A stretch of 64,000 nt of DNA from Nocardia aurantia (GCF_009604425.1 NZ_WEGI01000013.1:186001-250000), one strand, 5' to 3'; counted from the stretch's first letter, positions 41,145-49,345 are shown. The notes: generated by a model from the sequence alone, not told the origin. Numbers and translations: made by a program.

Positions 41145-42095
41145 ATGCACATGGTTTTCGCGAGCGTGCCGGGCACCGGGCCGCGTGCGGTGCGAGTGGT
41201 CGGCGGCTGTGCCGTGGCGATGGTGCTGTCGGCCGGCGGCGTCGCCCCGGCCGATCCCGGCCCGATCGCCGGCGTCTCGACCGGCAGCGCCATGACCGGA
41301 TCGGGCGGTACGGGCAGCGGTGCGACCGGCTCGGGTATCGGCAACGACGACGCCGGTGGTGTCGACTCCGGCAGCGCCCTGAGCCTGCACCCACCGGCCA
41401 CAGCGAACGAGACCGCCCGCCGGGAGACAAGCCTGTCCCGCCCGTCGACCCATGCCACGCCCCTCCCGGGCACCGCCCCGGCCGAGGCCGACGGCGATCA
41501 TGCCGAGTCCGCCGATCCGGTCGAATCCGCCGCACCGGCCGGCCCGAGTTCCGGCAGCGTCCAAACCGCCTGTGCCGGAAGCGCGGTCACCGGTCTCAGC
41601 CTGATCCTGCTCGGCGTGCTGACCGGCAGCGCGACCGGTAGTGGCTCCGGCGGCAGCAGCCTCGTGGGCGGCTCCAGCCTGGTCGGCTTCGGTTCTGGGG
41701 GTTCCAGCCTGGTGGGCACCGGCTCCGGCGGTTCCGGCCTCGGCAGCGCCGCCCTGGGCAGTGCGATCACCGGCAGCGCGATCATCACCTGCCTCCTGCC
41801 GCCGGCGCCCCCGCCCGCCCCCGAACTGCCCCTGCAACTCGGCCCCCCACCCCTGCCTATCCTGCCGGTCTTCGTGCCCCCGGCTCCCGTCCCCGCCGCC
41901 CCAGCGCCACCACCGGCACCGCCTGTTCCCGTCCCGCCGACCCCGAAGTGGCAGGCCCGCCCGGTCGCCGCCGAACCGCCGGCCACGGACGACGTCGCCT
42001 GGGACCTCATGGAATTGATGGTCGTCCTGGTCTCCACCGTCCTGATCGGCGTCCGGGTCCGCTCCGCCGACCCGCGCCCCCGCCGTCCAGCCTGA
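41145..42095 (+). CDS. Secreted Gly/Ser- and Pro-rich low-complexity protein
   Basis: 316 residues, not a named family. N-terminal signal-like segment (RVVGGCAVAMVLSAGGVAPADP). Gly/Ser/Thr repeats follow (TGSGGTGSGATGSG), then a second block after an Ala-Gly-Ser Leu-rich segment (GSGSGGSSLVGGSSLVG, GSGGSSLVGTGSGGSGLG), a Pro/Ala-rich stretch of about 60 residues, and a C-terminal hydrophobic segment (LMELMVVLVSTVLIGVRVR) ending in Arg. This looks like an envelope-anchored, disordered surface protein. The start is uncertain: GTG 41121, ATG 41145 or ATG 41151. Confidence 0.55.
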   Translation: MHMVFASVPGTGPRAVRVVGGCAVAMVLSAGGVAPADPGPIAGVSTGSAMTGSGGTGSGATGSGIGNDDAGGVDSGSALSLHPPATANETARRETSLSRPSTHATPLPGTAPAEADGDHAESADPVESAAPAGPSSGSVQTACAGSAVTGLSLILLGVLTGSATGSGSGGSSLVGGSSLVGFGSGGSSLVGTGSGGSGLGSAALGSAITGSAIITCLLPPAPPPAPELPLQLGPPPLPILPVFVPPAPVPAAPAPPPAPPVPVPPTPKWQARPVAAEPPATDDVAWDLMELMVVLVSTVLIGVRVRSADPRPRRPA

Positions 42096-42340
42096 TCGTC
42101 CACCGGGACGCGCCGTCCGCCCGCCCGCGCCCCCGCCGCTCGGCCTGATCGTCCGCCGGGACCGTGCCGTCCGCCCGCGCCCCAGTCGCCCGGCTTGATC
42201 GTCCGCCGGGACCGTGCCGTCCGCCCGCGCCCCCGCCGTCCGGCTTGATCGTCCGCCGGGACCGTGCCGTCCGGCTGCGGCCCCGTCGCCCGGCCTGATT
42301 GCCCACCGGGGCCGCGCCGTCCGTCGTTCGTCCTGATTAC
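42060..42340. repeat. Tandem repeat, about 50-base unit, five to six copies
   Basis: The marker TGATCGTCC (later TGATTGCCC, TGATTACTC) recurs at 42093, 42146, 42196, 42246, 42296 and 42334, so spacings are 53, 50, 50, 50 and 38. Units read roughly TGATCGTCCGCCGGGACCGTGCCGTCCG-N22. Three central copies are almost identical. A period of 50 is not a multiple of three, so the array is non-coding, although its first unit overlaps the last codons of the secreted-protein gene. Confidence 0.85.
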
Positions 42341-42657
42341 TCGTCTGCGTCGGCAACCGAGATGCGTCGGCAACCGGGTCGTCCTGGGGTCACCACCGCG
42401 CCTCGGCGGACGATCCCGCGCGGCCTGTTCTCGCCGACCGGCGGTCAGTCCCTCCGGCGGCTTCACGATCCCGAACCCCGACAGGGCATTCAGGGCTCTG
42501 GCGGCACGATTGTTCATGTTCACTGTGAGCACGGCGGCGGATATTTCACGCCCGGCGATCGCAGTACGAGCTCATGGTCTGGTTCGGCCGCGCGTGGACA
42601 ATCCCCGTCCCGCCGGGTAAGAAAATAGAACACGTTTCATTTGCGGCGGGAGTTGGT
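42341..42657 (+). promoter_or_regulatory. Upstream region of the DUF4442 gene with a KstR-type motif
   Basis: No gene seen. TAGAACACGTTTCA (42626-42639) fits the published KstR consensus TNNAACNNGTTNNA exactly and ends 18 bases before the start codon. An imperfect dyad TGTTCACTGTGAGCA lies at 42517-42531. Confidence 0.55.
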
Positions 42658-43128
42658 ATGGACAGCGCGACCATGGGCGAACTGGTGATGGCCGGATTCC
42701 GGAAGCTCGGGTTCATCCAGTTCGCCGGGATCGAGGGGGTGGAGTATCTCCCGGGCCGCAGCGTCGTCGCGATCGAACCGAAGCCGGAACATCTCAATCA
42801 CAACGGTGATCTGCACGCCGCGATCCTGTTCGGGCTGGCCGAGACGGCGGCCATGGGTGCGGCGATCTCCGGGATCGTCGATCTGATGGGGGAGGCGTTC
42901 ATCGTCGCCAGGGACGGTCGGATCGAGTATTTGGCCCGTGCGAAGGGCGAAGCGGGCCCGATCCGCGCCGCCTCGGAATTGACGGCGGCGGAACTGGATC
43001 GGGCCCGCTCCGGGATCGAGGACGGGCAGTCCGTCGAGTTGGCGGTGCCGGTGGATCTCACCGACAACACCGGGAATTCGGTGGCCGCGGCATCGTTCAC
43101 CGCGGTGATCCGGCCGCGCCGGAAGTAG
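42658..43128 (+). CDS. DUF4442 hotdog-fold thioesterase-like protein
   Basis: 156 residues. ATG 42658 has GGGAG six bases upstream. Hotdog core with PEHLNHNGDLHAAILFGLAETAAMGA (the N-H-x-G-D-L-H-A-A motif) and a second half of strands ending in AAASFTAVIRPR. DUF4442 members resemble PaaI acyl-CoA thioesterases. With a KstR-type site upstream, release of CoA from sterol- or fatty-acid-derived acyl-CoA is a reasonable guess, not shown. Confidence 0.8.
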   Translation: MDSATMGELVMAGFRKLGFIQFAGIEGVEYLPGRSVVAIEPKPEHLNHNGDLHAAILFGLAETAAMGAAISGIVDLMGEAFIVARDGRIEYLARAKGEAGPIRAASELTAAELDRARSGIEDGQSVELAVPVDLTDNTGNSVAAASFTAVIRPRRK

Positions 43129-43178
43129 GCATCCGGCGGCACCGGAAGTACCCACGTCCGGCGGGACCGGAAGTAGCT
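43110..43178. repeat. Three-copy short repeat at the gene end
   Basis: CCGGAAGTA recurs at 43119, 43142 and 43167, each with a GGCGG-like lead, in a period of 23-25. The first copy contains the stop codon of the DUF4442 gene and the third abuts the aldo/keto reductase stop. Confidence 0.6.
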
Positions 43179-44192
43179 TCAGCGCTCGCTGTCCAGCATC
43201 GCCATCTGCGCGGTCGCGTAGCGTTCGCCGGCCACCTGCTCGGCCGGCACGGCTGCCTCGATCTCGGCGATCTCATCCTCGGTGAGCCGGATGTCCAGCG
43301 CTGCGGCGCTTTCCGACCAGCGCTGGGGAGTGCGGGCGCCGATGATGGGCACGATGTCGGCGCCGCGGGACAGCACCCACGCGATCGCGAGTTGAGCGAC
43401 GGTCGCGCCGCGTGTCTCGGCGATCGCGGCCAGCGCCTCGACAAGCCGCAGATTGCTGGTGAGGTTGTCGCCCTGGAACCGCGGGCTGTGGGCGCGGAAG
43501 TCACCGGGATCGAAGTCGGGGCGGGTGCGCAGCGAATCGCTGAGCAGGCCGCGCGACAGCACTCCGTAAGCGGTGATGCCGATGCCGAGCTCGCGGGTCG
43601 TCGGCAGAATCTCGCGTTCGATCCCGCGGGAGATCAGCGAGTACTCGATCTGCAGATCGGCGATCGGATGTATGGTCGCGGCGCGCCGGATCGTCTCCGC
43701 GCCGACCTCGGACAGCCCGATGTAGCGGACATAGCCGGCCTCCACCATCTCGGCGATCGCGCCGATGGTCTCCTCGATCGGCACGTTCGGGTCGAGCCGG
43801 GCCGGTCGGTAGACGTCGATGTAGTCGACGCCGAGCCGTTGCAGCGAATATCCGAGGAAGTTGCGGACCGCGGCCGGTCGGCCGTCGAACCCGCCCCAGC
43901 TGTTGTCCGGGCCGCGCAGGCCGCCGAATTTGACGCTGAGCAGGTAGTCCTCCCGCGGGCGGTCGGACAGGGCCCGGCCGAGCAGCATCTCGTTGTGGCC
44001 GAAGCCGTAGAAGTCGCCGGTATCGATCAGTGTCGCGCCCGAGTCCAGGGCGGCATGCACGGTCGCGATCGACTGCGCCTCGTCGGAGGCGCCGTACGCC
44101 CCGGACATGCTCATGCCGCCGAGGCCGATCCGGCCGACCAGTGGGCCCGTGACACCCAGTTGAACCCGGTCCATCGTCGTCGAGTTGGTCAT
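43179..44192 (-). CDS. Aldo/keto reductase
   Basis: 337 residues forming an NADPH-dependent TIM barrel. Catalytic-type residues: Asp and Tyr in IDTGDFYGFGHNE, Lys in LLSVKFG. At the usual His place the sequence is YRPARLDP, a subgroup variant lacking the His. C-terminal IVPIIGARTPQRWSESAAALD holds the NADPH 2'-phosphate site. The ATG at 44192 follows GGATGGAAG; the frame above it runs through a repeat array and is not coding. Substrate unknown. It is divergent from an XRE regulator. Confidence 0.9.
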   Translation of the reverse strand: MTNSTTMDRVQLGVTGPLVGRIGLGGMSMSGAYGASDEAQSIATVHAALDSGATLIDTGDFYGFGHNEMLLGRALSDRPREDYLLSVKFGGLRGPDNSWGGFDGRPAAVRNFLGYSLQRLGVDYIDVYRPARLDPNVPIEETIGAIAEMVEAGYVRYIGLSEVGAETIRRAATIHPIADLQIEYSLISRGIEREILPTTRELGIGITAYGVLSRGLLSDSLRTRPDFDPGDFRAHSPRFQGDNLTSNLRLVEALAAIAETRGATVAQLAIAWVLSRGADIVPIIGARTPQRWSESAAALDIRLTEDEIAEIEAAVPAEQVAGERYATAQMAMLDSER

Positions 44193-44239
44193 GCTTCCAT
44201 CCTGGGCCCTCGATCCGGGGATCCGGCAGAGATCGGATA

Positions 44240-44470
44240 TCGGGGGATCGGCAATCCCTGGGTGCACAGGATCGGCGATTCCCAAGATGCACAGAACCGT
44301 GATCCCCGGGTGCACACGGCCGGTGATCCCCGTGCACAGGACCGGTCGTTCCCCGCGTGCACAGGGCTGGTGATCCCGGCACAGGACCGGTCGTTCCCGG
44401 GTGCACAGGACCGGTGATCCCCCAGGTGCACAGACCGCTGGTCCCCCGGGTACACATCGGCGATCCCGGT
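44240..44470. repeat. Degenerate 24-base tandem repeat between divergent genes
   Basis: TGCACAG or a close variant occurs at 44263, 44288, 44311, 44333, 44358, about 44378, 44402, 44427 and 44451. Spacings are 20-25, mean about 23.5. Between them stands GACCGGTGATCCCC or GACCGGTCGTTCCCC. The array fills the space between the aldo/keto reductase (minus) and the XRE regulator (plus). Varying spacing argues against coding. Confidence 0.85.
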
Positions 44471-44534
44471 TCTTCGGTTGCCCGGGATCGGGGATCCCTG
44501 GCTACGCCCACGGCCCGGGAGGACAGTGGAACAC

Positions 44535-45404
44535 ATGGACCGTGACGATCTCGCCGATTTCCTGCGCCGCCGCCGTGAGCAGCTGCAACCGGCCGATGTG
44601 GGCCTGCTGCCGGGCGCGCGCCGCCGCACCCCGGGGTTGCGGCGCGACGAGGTGGCGTTGCTGGCGGGGATGTCGACCGACTACTACACCCGGCTGGAGC
44701 AGTCCCGCGGCCCCCGGCCGTCGGTGCAGGTGCTCAGCGCGCTTGCCCGGGCGCTGCGGCTCACCGACGACGAACGCGATCACCTGTTCCACCTGTGCGG
44801 GCACACCGCGCCCGCGCGCGGCGGCGATCGGCACGTCGGCCCCGGACTGCTGTTCCTGCTGAACAAGCTCGACGACACGCCCGCCTGCGTGATCTCGGAC
44901 CTCGGCGAGGTGCTGACCCAGAACCGGATGCACATGATCATGTCCGGTGAGCGGATCCAGCACACCGGCCCGGATCGCTACATCGCCTGGCGCTGGTTCA
45001 CCGATCCGGAGGTGCGCGCCAAATTTCCGGACGACGCCGAACGTCTCGCGCGCAAACACGTCTCGGACCTGCGCGCCACCGCGGCCCGCCGGGCGGGCGA
45101 CGCCGACGTCACCGAGCTGGTGAGCCGCCTGCGCGCGACGAGCCCGGAATTCGAGCGGCTGTGGAGCGACCACGAGGTCGGGGTGCGGCTCAACGATGCC
45201 AAGCGCATCCACGATCCCCGGGTCGGCATGCTGGATCTGATCTGCGAGACCCTGGTCACCCCGAACGCCACCCAGAAGCTGCTGGTGTACTACCCGCGGC
45301 CGGGTAGCGACGCCCAGGAGAAGCTGGATCTGTTGCGAGTCATCGGAACTCAGTCGTTGTCGGACGAAAGCGATTCGGCCGAGCGGCTTCTGGATCACGG
45401 ATAG
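44535..45404 (+). CDS. XRE-family regulator with MmyB-like C-terminal domain
   Basis: 289 residues. N-terminal HTH: LADFLRRRREQLQPADVGL, then TPGLRRDEVALLAGMSTDYYTRLEQSRGPRPSVQVLSALARAL. The C-terminal MmyB-like domain (about 100-280) has LSDLGEVL-type TQN, DRYIAWRWFTDPEVR, SPEFERLWSDHEV and LLVYYPRPGSDAQEKLDLL, and may bind a fatty acid-like ligand in relatives. It is probably the regulator of the divergent aldo/keto reductase, as is common for this family (inference). Confidence 0.9.
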   Translation: MDRDDLADFLRRRREQLQPADVGLLPGARRRTPGLRRDEVALLAGMSTDYYTRLEQSRGPRPSVQVLSALARALRLTDDERDHLFHLCGHTAPARGGDRHVGPGLLFLLNKLDDTPACVISDLGEVLTQNRMHMIMSGERIQHTGPDRYIAWRWFTDPEVRAKFPDDAERLARKHVSDLRATAARRAGDADVTELVSRLRATSPEFERLWSDHEVGVRLNDAKRIHDPRVGMLDLICETLVTPNATQKLLVYYPRPGSDAQEKLDLLRVIGTQSLSDESDSAERLLDHG

Positions 45405-45572
45405 TCGAGAACCGCTGTCTCGGTGAATGTTCCGAGCACCACGCGGACGGTTTGTGCGCTGTCCGTCCCCGCAGCGCCGGGATCGTCCCGGACCGCCGAC
45501 CACCGCACCGCACGCTCGCGGCGATGTCGCCGATCCCGCTGGATGATCGGCCGCCGCCCCCGCCGACCCGAC

Positions 45573-46550
45573 TCAGCCGGTGATCCGCCGTTTTCGTGGC
45601 CGCAGGCGCAGATTGGGCAGCGGGGGTGCCGGGATCCGCTGCTCCGGCAGGTGGCCGGGCACGTCGCCGAATCGGCTGGTGTCGTGCCGCTCCCAGGCGG
45701 TGCGGGCGGCCTCGATCTCGTCGTGGCTGCGGGCCACGAAGTTCCACCACATCACCAGGTCCTCGGCGAAGGGCTCGCCGCCGATCAGTACCGCGTGCGC
45801 GCCGGTCTCGGCGGTCAACTCCAGGCTCTCCCGGCCGCTGCCCAGATACAGCAGCGGTCCGGGCGTGACGGTGACGCCGCCGGCGACCAGTTCGCCGGAG
45901 AGCACCAGGACAGCGTGCTCGAAGCCCGGATCCAGCGGCAGCCCGACCGTCGCACCCGGTTCGAGGGTCAGATCGGCGCCGACGATCGGGGTATAGGCGA
46001 CGGCCGGGGAGGTGACGCCGCCGAGGGTCCCGATCAGCACGGTCGCGCGCAGACCGGGCAGGTCGAACACCGGCAGTTCGCGATGCTGCTCGAAGTGCGG
46101 GTCGATGCCGGTACGGTCGCCGGGCAGGGCGATCCACAGCTGCAGTCCGTGTCCGGCGGGGGCGCCCGGGACGGTGTACTCGGAATGCGCGATCCCGCGA
46201 CCGGAGGTCATCAGGTTCAGTTGCCCGGGCTCGATCTCGACATCGGAACCGAGACTGTCGCGATGCCGGATGCGGCCGTCGAACGGCCAGGTCACCGTTT
46301 GCAGGCCGATGTGCGGATGCGGATCGATATCCGGTGGCAACTCCTCGGCGGGTGCGAGCGAGCCGAAGTGGTCGAGGAAGCACCACGCCCCGACGGTGGG
46401 CAGATCCCGTTGCGGCAGTACACGTTCCACGCTCACGCCGCGCACACCGCCGAGCGGCACCACGCGCGCGGGATGCAGGTCGGCGCGCGGGCCGGGCGCG
46501 GGCGCGGCCTCGCACACCGCTTCGGAGGGTGCGACCTCGAGGTCGCTCAC
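45573..46550 (-). CDS. Pirin family protein
   Basis: 325-residue bicupin. Marks: FLDHFGSLAPAEELPPDIDPHPHIGLQTVTWPFDGRIRHRDSLG with the metal-binding His residues (HPHIG), GQLNLMTSGRGIAHSEYT, then a second cupin with PGFEHAVLVLSGEL. Pirins bind iron and some oxidise quercetin or act as redox co-regulators. GTG start at 46550 overlaps the upstream GNAT gene by four bases (GTGA), so the two are coupled. Confidence 0.9.
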   Translation of the reverse strand: MSDLEVAPSEAVCEAAPAPGPRADLHPARVVPLGGVRGVSVERVLPQRDLPTVGAWCFLDHFGSLAPAEELPPDIDPHPHIGLQTVTWPFDGRIRHRDSLGSDVEIEPGQLNLMTSGRGIAHSEYTVPGAPAGHGLQLWIALPGDRTGIDPHFEQHRELPVFDLPGLRATVLIGTLGGVTSPAVAYTPIVGADLTLEPGATVGLPLDPGFEHAVLVLSGELVAGGVTVTPGPLLYLGSGRESLELTAETGAHAVLIGGEPFAEDLVMWWNFVARSHDEIEAARTAWERHDTSRFGDVPGHLPEQRIPAPPLPNLRLRPRKRRITG

Positions 46551-46858
46551 CGTTGAATTCCCTTGCCCACCACGTGCGCATCGTAGTCGGGGTGCTTGTC
46601 CAGCCACCCCTTGACGAACGGGCAGCGCGCCACGATGCCGCGGCCGCGGCCGATCACATCGTCGACCGCCTCCCGCACCAGCGAGTTGGCCAGGCCCTTA
46701 CCGCTGTATTCGGTGTCGACCTCGGTGTGGACGAACACGGTGTCGTGATCTCGCTCACGGAACTCGGCGAAACCGGCCAGCTTGTCGCCGTACCACACCT
46801 CGTAGCGGTGCTGTGCGTCGTTGCGGACGACGGTCGTCGCCACCGCCTGTTCGCTCAT
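46547..46858 (-). CDS. GNAT-fold N-acetyltransferase, small YjdJ type
   Basis: 103 residues. ATG 46858 gives MSEQAVATTVVRND, then RYEVWYGDKLAGFAEFRERD, TEVDTEYSGKGLANSLVREAVDD and ARCPFVKGWLDKHPDYD. This is the short GNAT family (GCN5-related, DUF1248/YjdJ type) that retains the acetyl-CoA loop but has no known substrate. First gene of a two-gene unit with pirin. Confidence 0.88.
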   Translation of the reverse strand: MSEQAVATTVVRNDAQHRYEVWYGDKLAGFAEFRERDHDTVFVHTEVDTEYSGKGLANSLVREAVDDVIGRGRGIVARCPFVKGWLDKHPDYDAHVVGKGIQR

Positions 46859-47107
46859 GCCTGCGTGCCCCTTCCGGTACCCACCCTGCCGACCCCTGGT
46901 CGCCCGACTTGTGTTGCCGCGCAAGAGCATACTCACGCGCCGGTACCGTTCCGCCGATCGGTGTGCTGGTGAGAGCGGCCGGGAGCGGTGCGGCGGGCAC
47001 TTGCATGGCCGTCGCATAGTAACCATGGGTGTGGCGGTTTCGCGCGTGCTGCACAACCGAGTTCGTGGGTCCGCGCGGAAAGCGGTGGAAGTGACCATGT
47101 TTCGGAT

Positions 47108-47572
47108 TCAGGGCTCGGTGCGCAGCCGCCGGCCGACCTCGTCGAGCGCGGTGCCGATCACATCCAGCTGCTCGGGGGTCAGCACGTCGATGAACAGTTC
47201 CCGCACGGTGGCGACGTGTGCGGGGGCGGCCTGCTCCAGCTTGCGGCGGCCGGCGTCGGTGAGTACCGCGTACACCGCGCGCATATCGCTGCGGCAGGAC
47301 CGGCGGCGGACCAGCCCGGCCTGTTCCAGCCGGTCGATCTGATAGGTGAGCTTGCTCTTGGAATCGACCAGCGAGTCGGCCAGTTCGGTCATCCGCAACT
47401 CGTGCCCGGTGGCGGCGGAGAGCCGGACCAGGATCTCGTATTGCAGATGCGAGAGCCCGGCATCGTGTTCCAGCTGCCGGTCCAGCCGACGGCCGAGCAG
47501 TCCGGCGGCGGTGAGGAAGGCGATCCAGGCGCGGCGCTCCCGATCGTCGAGCCAACGCGGATCACCGTCCAT
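47108..47572 (-). CDS. MarR-family transcriptional regulator
   Basis: 154 residues. Winged-helix MarR core: GLSHLQYEILVRLSAATGHELRMTELADSLVDSKSKLTYQIDRLEQAGLVRRRSCRSDMRAVYAVLTDAGRRKL. It is divergent from the GTP cyclohydrolase II gene, with a perfect 14-base palindrome between them, so it probably controls that operon and itself. It has no Cys in an OhrR-like position that I can identify. Confidence 0.92.
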   Translation of the reverse strand: MDGDPRWLDDRERRAWIAFLTAAGLLGRRLDRQLEHDAGLSHLQYEILVRLSAATGHELRMTELADSLVDSKSKLTYQIDRLEQAGLVRRRSCRSDMRAVYAVLTDAGRRKLEQAAPAHVATVRELFIDVLTPEQLDVIGTALDEVGRRLRTEP

Positions 47573-47625
47573 ATTCCGAGATTACCGTCGCCGCGGACCG
47601 GAATAACCCCACCGGATACCCTGTT

Positions 47626-47639
47626 GTTCAAATTTGAAC
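47626..47639. promoter_or_regulatory. MarR operator candidate
   Basis: GTTCAAATTTGAAC is a perfect 14-base palindrome in an otherwise GC-rich 96-base divergent gap, 54 bases from marR and 29 bases before the cyclohydrolase start. Its form fits MarR operators. Confidence 0.65.
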
Positions 47640-47668
47640 TGGTAGGTCTCGCAGCTCGGAGCAGTCAT

Positions 47669-48289
47669 ATGGAGCCAGCCCCTCGCGCCGAGGTCCGCAC
47701 CCGGGTGCGCATCCCGCTCACCTTCGGTGACGGCTACTCGGCCACCGCCGAGGCGGTCACCTTCGACGGACTCAGCGACGGCAGGGAGCATCTTGCCCTG
47801 CTCCTCGGAGAGCCGCGCCCCGGCCGGGTGCCGCTGGTGCGGCTGCACTCGGAATGCCTCACCGGTGACGTCTTCGGTTCCGCCCGCTGCGACTGCGGCC
47901 CGCAACTGCGGGAGGCGGTGCAGCGGATCGCCGAGATCGGCGGCGTGCTGCTCTATCTGCGGCAGGAGGGCCGCGACATCGGTCTCTACAACAAACTCGA
48001 CGCCTATGCCCTGCAGGACAGCGGCCTGGACACCTACCAGGCCAACGCCGCGCTCGGCCTGCCCGAGGACGGCCGCGACTACACGCCGGCGGCGCAGATG
48101 CTGACCGCGCTGGGCCTCGCCGAGATCGATCTGCTCACCAACAACCCGGACAAGCCCCGGCAACTGCTGGCGCTCGGTATCGGGGTCCGCACGGCGGTGC
48201 CGACCGGCGTCCACGCCACCCCGACCAATCTGCGCTATCTGCGCGCCAAGGTGGAGCACACCGGGCATACCATCCGATTGATCGGCTGA
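47669..48289 (+). CDS. GTP cyclohydrolase II-type protein (RibA-like), stand-alone
   Basis: 206 residues. Zinc ligands Cys63, Cys74 and Cys76 lie in HSECLTGDVFGSARCDCG. YLRQEGRDIGLYNKLDAYALQD and LLTNNPDKPRQLLALGI are canonical. The family opens GTP to a formylated pyrimidine in riboflavin synthesis. It is not with other rib genes and has no DHBP synthase domain; it pairs with an extradiol dioxygenase and a MarR regulator, so a specialised pathway is likely (inference). Confidence 0.88.
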   Translation: MEPAPRAEVRTRVRIPLTFGDGYSATAEAVTFDGLSDGREHLALLLGEPRPGRVPLVRLHSECLTGDVFGSARCDCGPQLREAVQRIAEIGGVLLYLRQEGRDIGLYNKLDAYALQDSGLDTYQANAALGLPEDGRDYTPAAQMLTALGLAEIDLLTNNPDKPRQLLALGIGVRTAVPTGVHATPTNLRYLRAKVEHTGHTIRLIG

Positions 48290-48302
48290 AGGAGAGCACA
48301 TC

Positions 48303-49067
48303 ATGGCCGAAACCACCCGCATGCCGGCGCTGTATCTGAGCCACGGCGCCCCGCCGCTGGCCGACGACCCGATCTGGCCCGGCCAGCTCGCCGCCTGGTC
48401 CGCCGAACTGCCCCGCCCCCGCGCGATTCTCGTGGTCTCCGCGCACTGGGAGGACGCGCCCGTCACCCTCGGCGCCACCACCGCCGTGCCGTTGGTCTAC
48501 GACTTCTGGGGTTTCCCGGAGCACTACTACCGGGTGCGCTACCCGGCCCCCGGCGCTCCCGAACTCGCCGCGAAGGTTCGTGCGCTGCTCGGCGGTACCG
48601 TGCACGAGGCCCCCGACCGCGGCCTCGACCACGGCGCCTACGTCCCACTGGTCGAGATGTATCCGGCCGCCGACATCCCGGTGCTGCAACTGTCGATGCC
48701 GACCCTCGACCCGGCCGGGCTGTTCGACCTCGGCCGCGCACTGGCTCCCCTGCGCGAGGAAGGGGTGCTGATCATCGGCAGCGGTTTCTTCACCCACAAC
48801 CTGCGCGCCCTGCAATCCGCGGACGTCCCCGCCTGGTCCCGTGAATTCGACGAGTGGGGCCGGGAGACGATCGCCGCCGGCGACATCGACGCGCTGCTCG
48901 ACTTCCGGCACACCGCGCCCGGCCCGTCCGTCGCTCACCCCCGCACCGAACATTTCGCGCCCCTGTTCGTCACTCTCGGTGCGGGCGAAGCCGATTCGGC
49001 CACGCTGCGCTCGACGATCGACGGCTTCTGGATGAATCTGGCGAAACGCTCCGTTCAGCTCGGCTGA
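48303..49067 (+). CDS. Class III extradiol ring-cleavage dioxygenase, DODA type
   Basis: 254 residues of LigB/DODA family. Iron-binding His in YLSHGAPP (His14) and SAHWED (His48), the catalytic-type LDHGAYVPL, and GSGFFTHNLRAL later. These non-heme iron enzymes open catechol-type rings. It starts 13 bases after the RibA-like gene with GGAGAG, so they form an operon. Confidence 0.9.
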   Translation: MAETTRMPALYLSHGAPPLADDPIWPGQLAAWSAELPRPRAILVVSAHWEDAPVTLGATTAVPLVYDFWGFPEHYYRVRYPAPGAPELAAKVRALLGGTVHEAPDRGLDHGAYVPLVEMYPAADIPVLQLSMPTLDPAGLFDLGRALAPLREEGVLIIGSGFFTHNLRALQSADVPAWSREFDEWGRETIAAGDIDALLDFRHTAPGPSVAHPRTEHFAPLFVTLGAGEADSATLRSTIDGFWMNLAKRSVQLG

Positions 49068-49144
49068 GCATGCGCTCGGGCAGCGGCCGGTTCCGCCGGC
49101 CCGCAGCCCCTCGGCGGTGCGCCGATTTCCCCTACTCTGGAGCC

Positions 49145-49345
49145 ATGGCCAAGGAAATCGACCGCGTCAGGGCCCGCTCGGCCCTGGCGACGGTCAAGGA
49201 GAGTCCGTTCATCGCCACGGTCGCGTTGCTGCCCGTGGTCGCGGTGCTCGGTGTGGTGTGGTGGCTGACCAACTGGTTCGTCGCACTCATCGTGCTGGTT
49301 CTGCTCGGCGCGGTCGTCGTCGTGCGGGGCAAGCTGCTGCACTGA
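49145..49345 (+). CDS. Small membrane protein of unknown function
   Basis: 66 residues: basic N-terminus (AKEIDRVRARSALATVKESP) then two hydrophobic segments (about 22-40 and 43-60). A start at 49145 fits a -10-like TACTCT 13 bases upstream, which would make a near-leaderless transcript. No family recognised. Confidence 0.6.
   Translation: MAKEIDRVRARSALATVKESPFIATVALLPVVAVLGVVWWLTNWFVALIVLVLLGAVVVVRGKLLH

Noticed and set aside
42007..42306. A repetitive Arg/Gly/Thr-rich protein on the minus strand over the 50-base array
   Set aside because: The 50-base period shifts frame at each unit, so the apparent repeats are not a protein repeat.
42060..44470. A CRISPR array
   Set aside because: The repeats are contiguous without unique spacers and no cas genes are near.
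44189..44629. Minus-strand frames reading repeated CAPG and VHPG units through the 24-base array
   Set aside because: They arise from the repeat itself; unit spacing varies between 20 and 25, so no single frame is kept.
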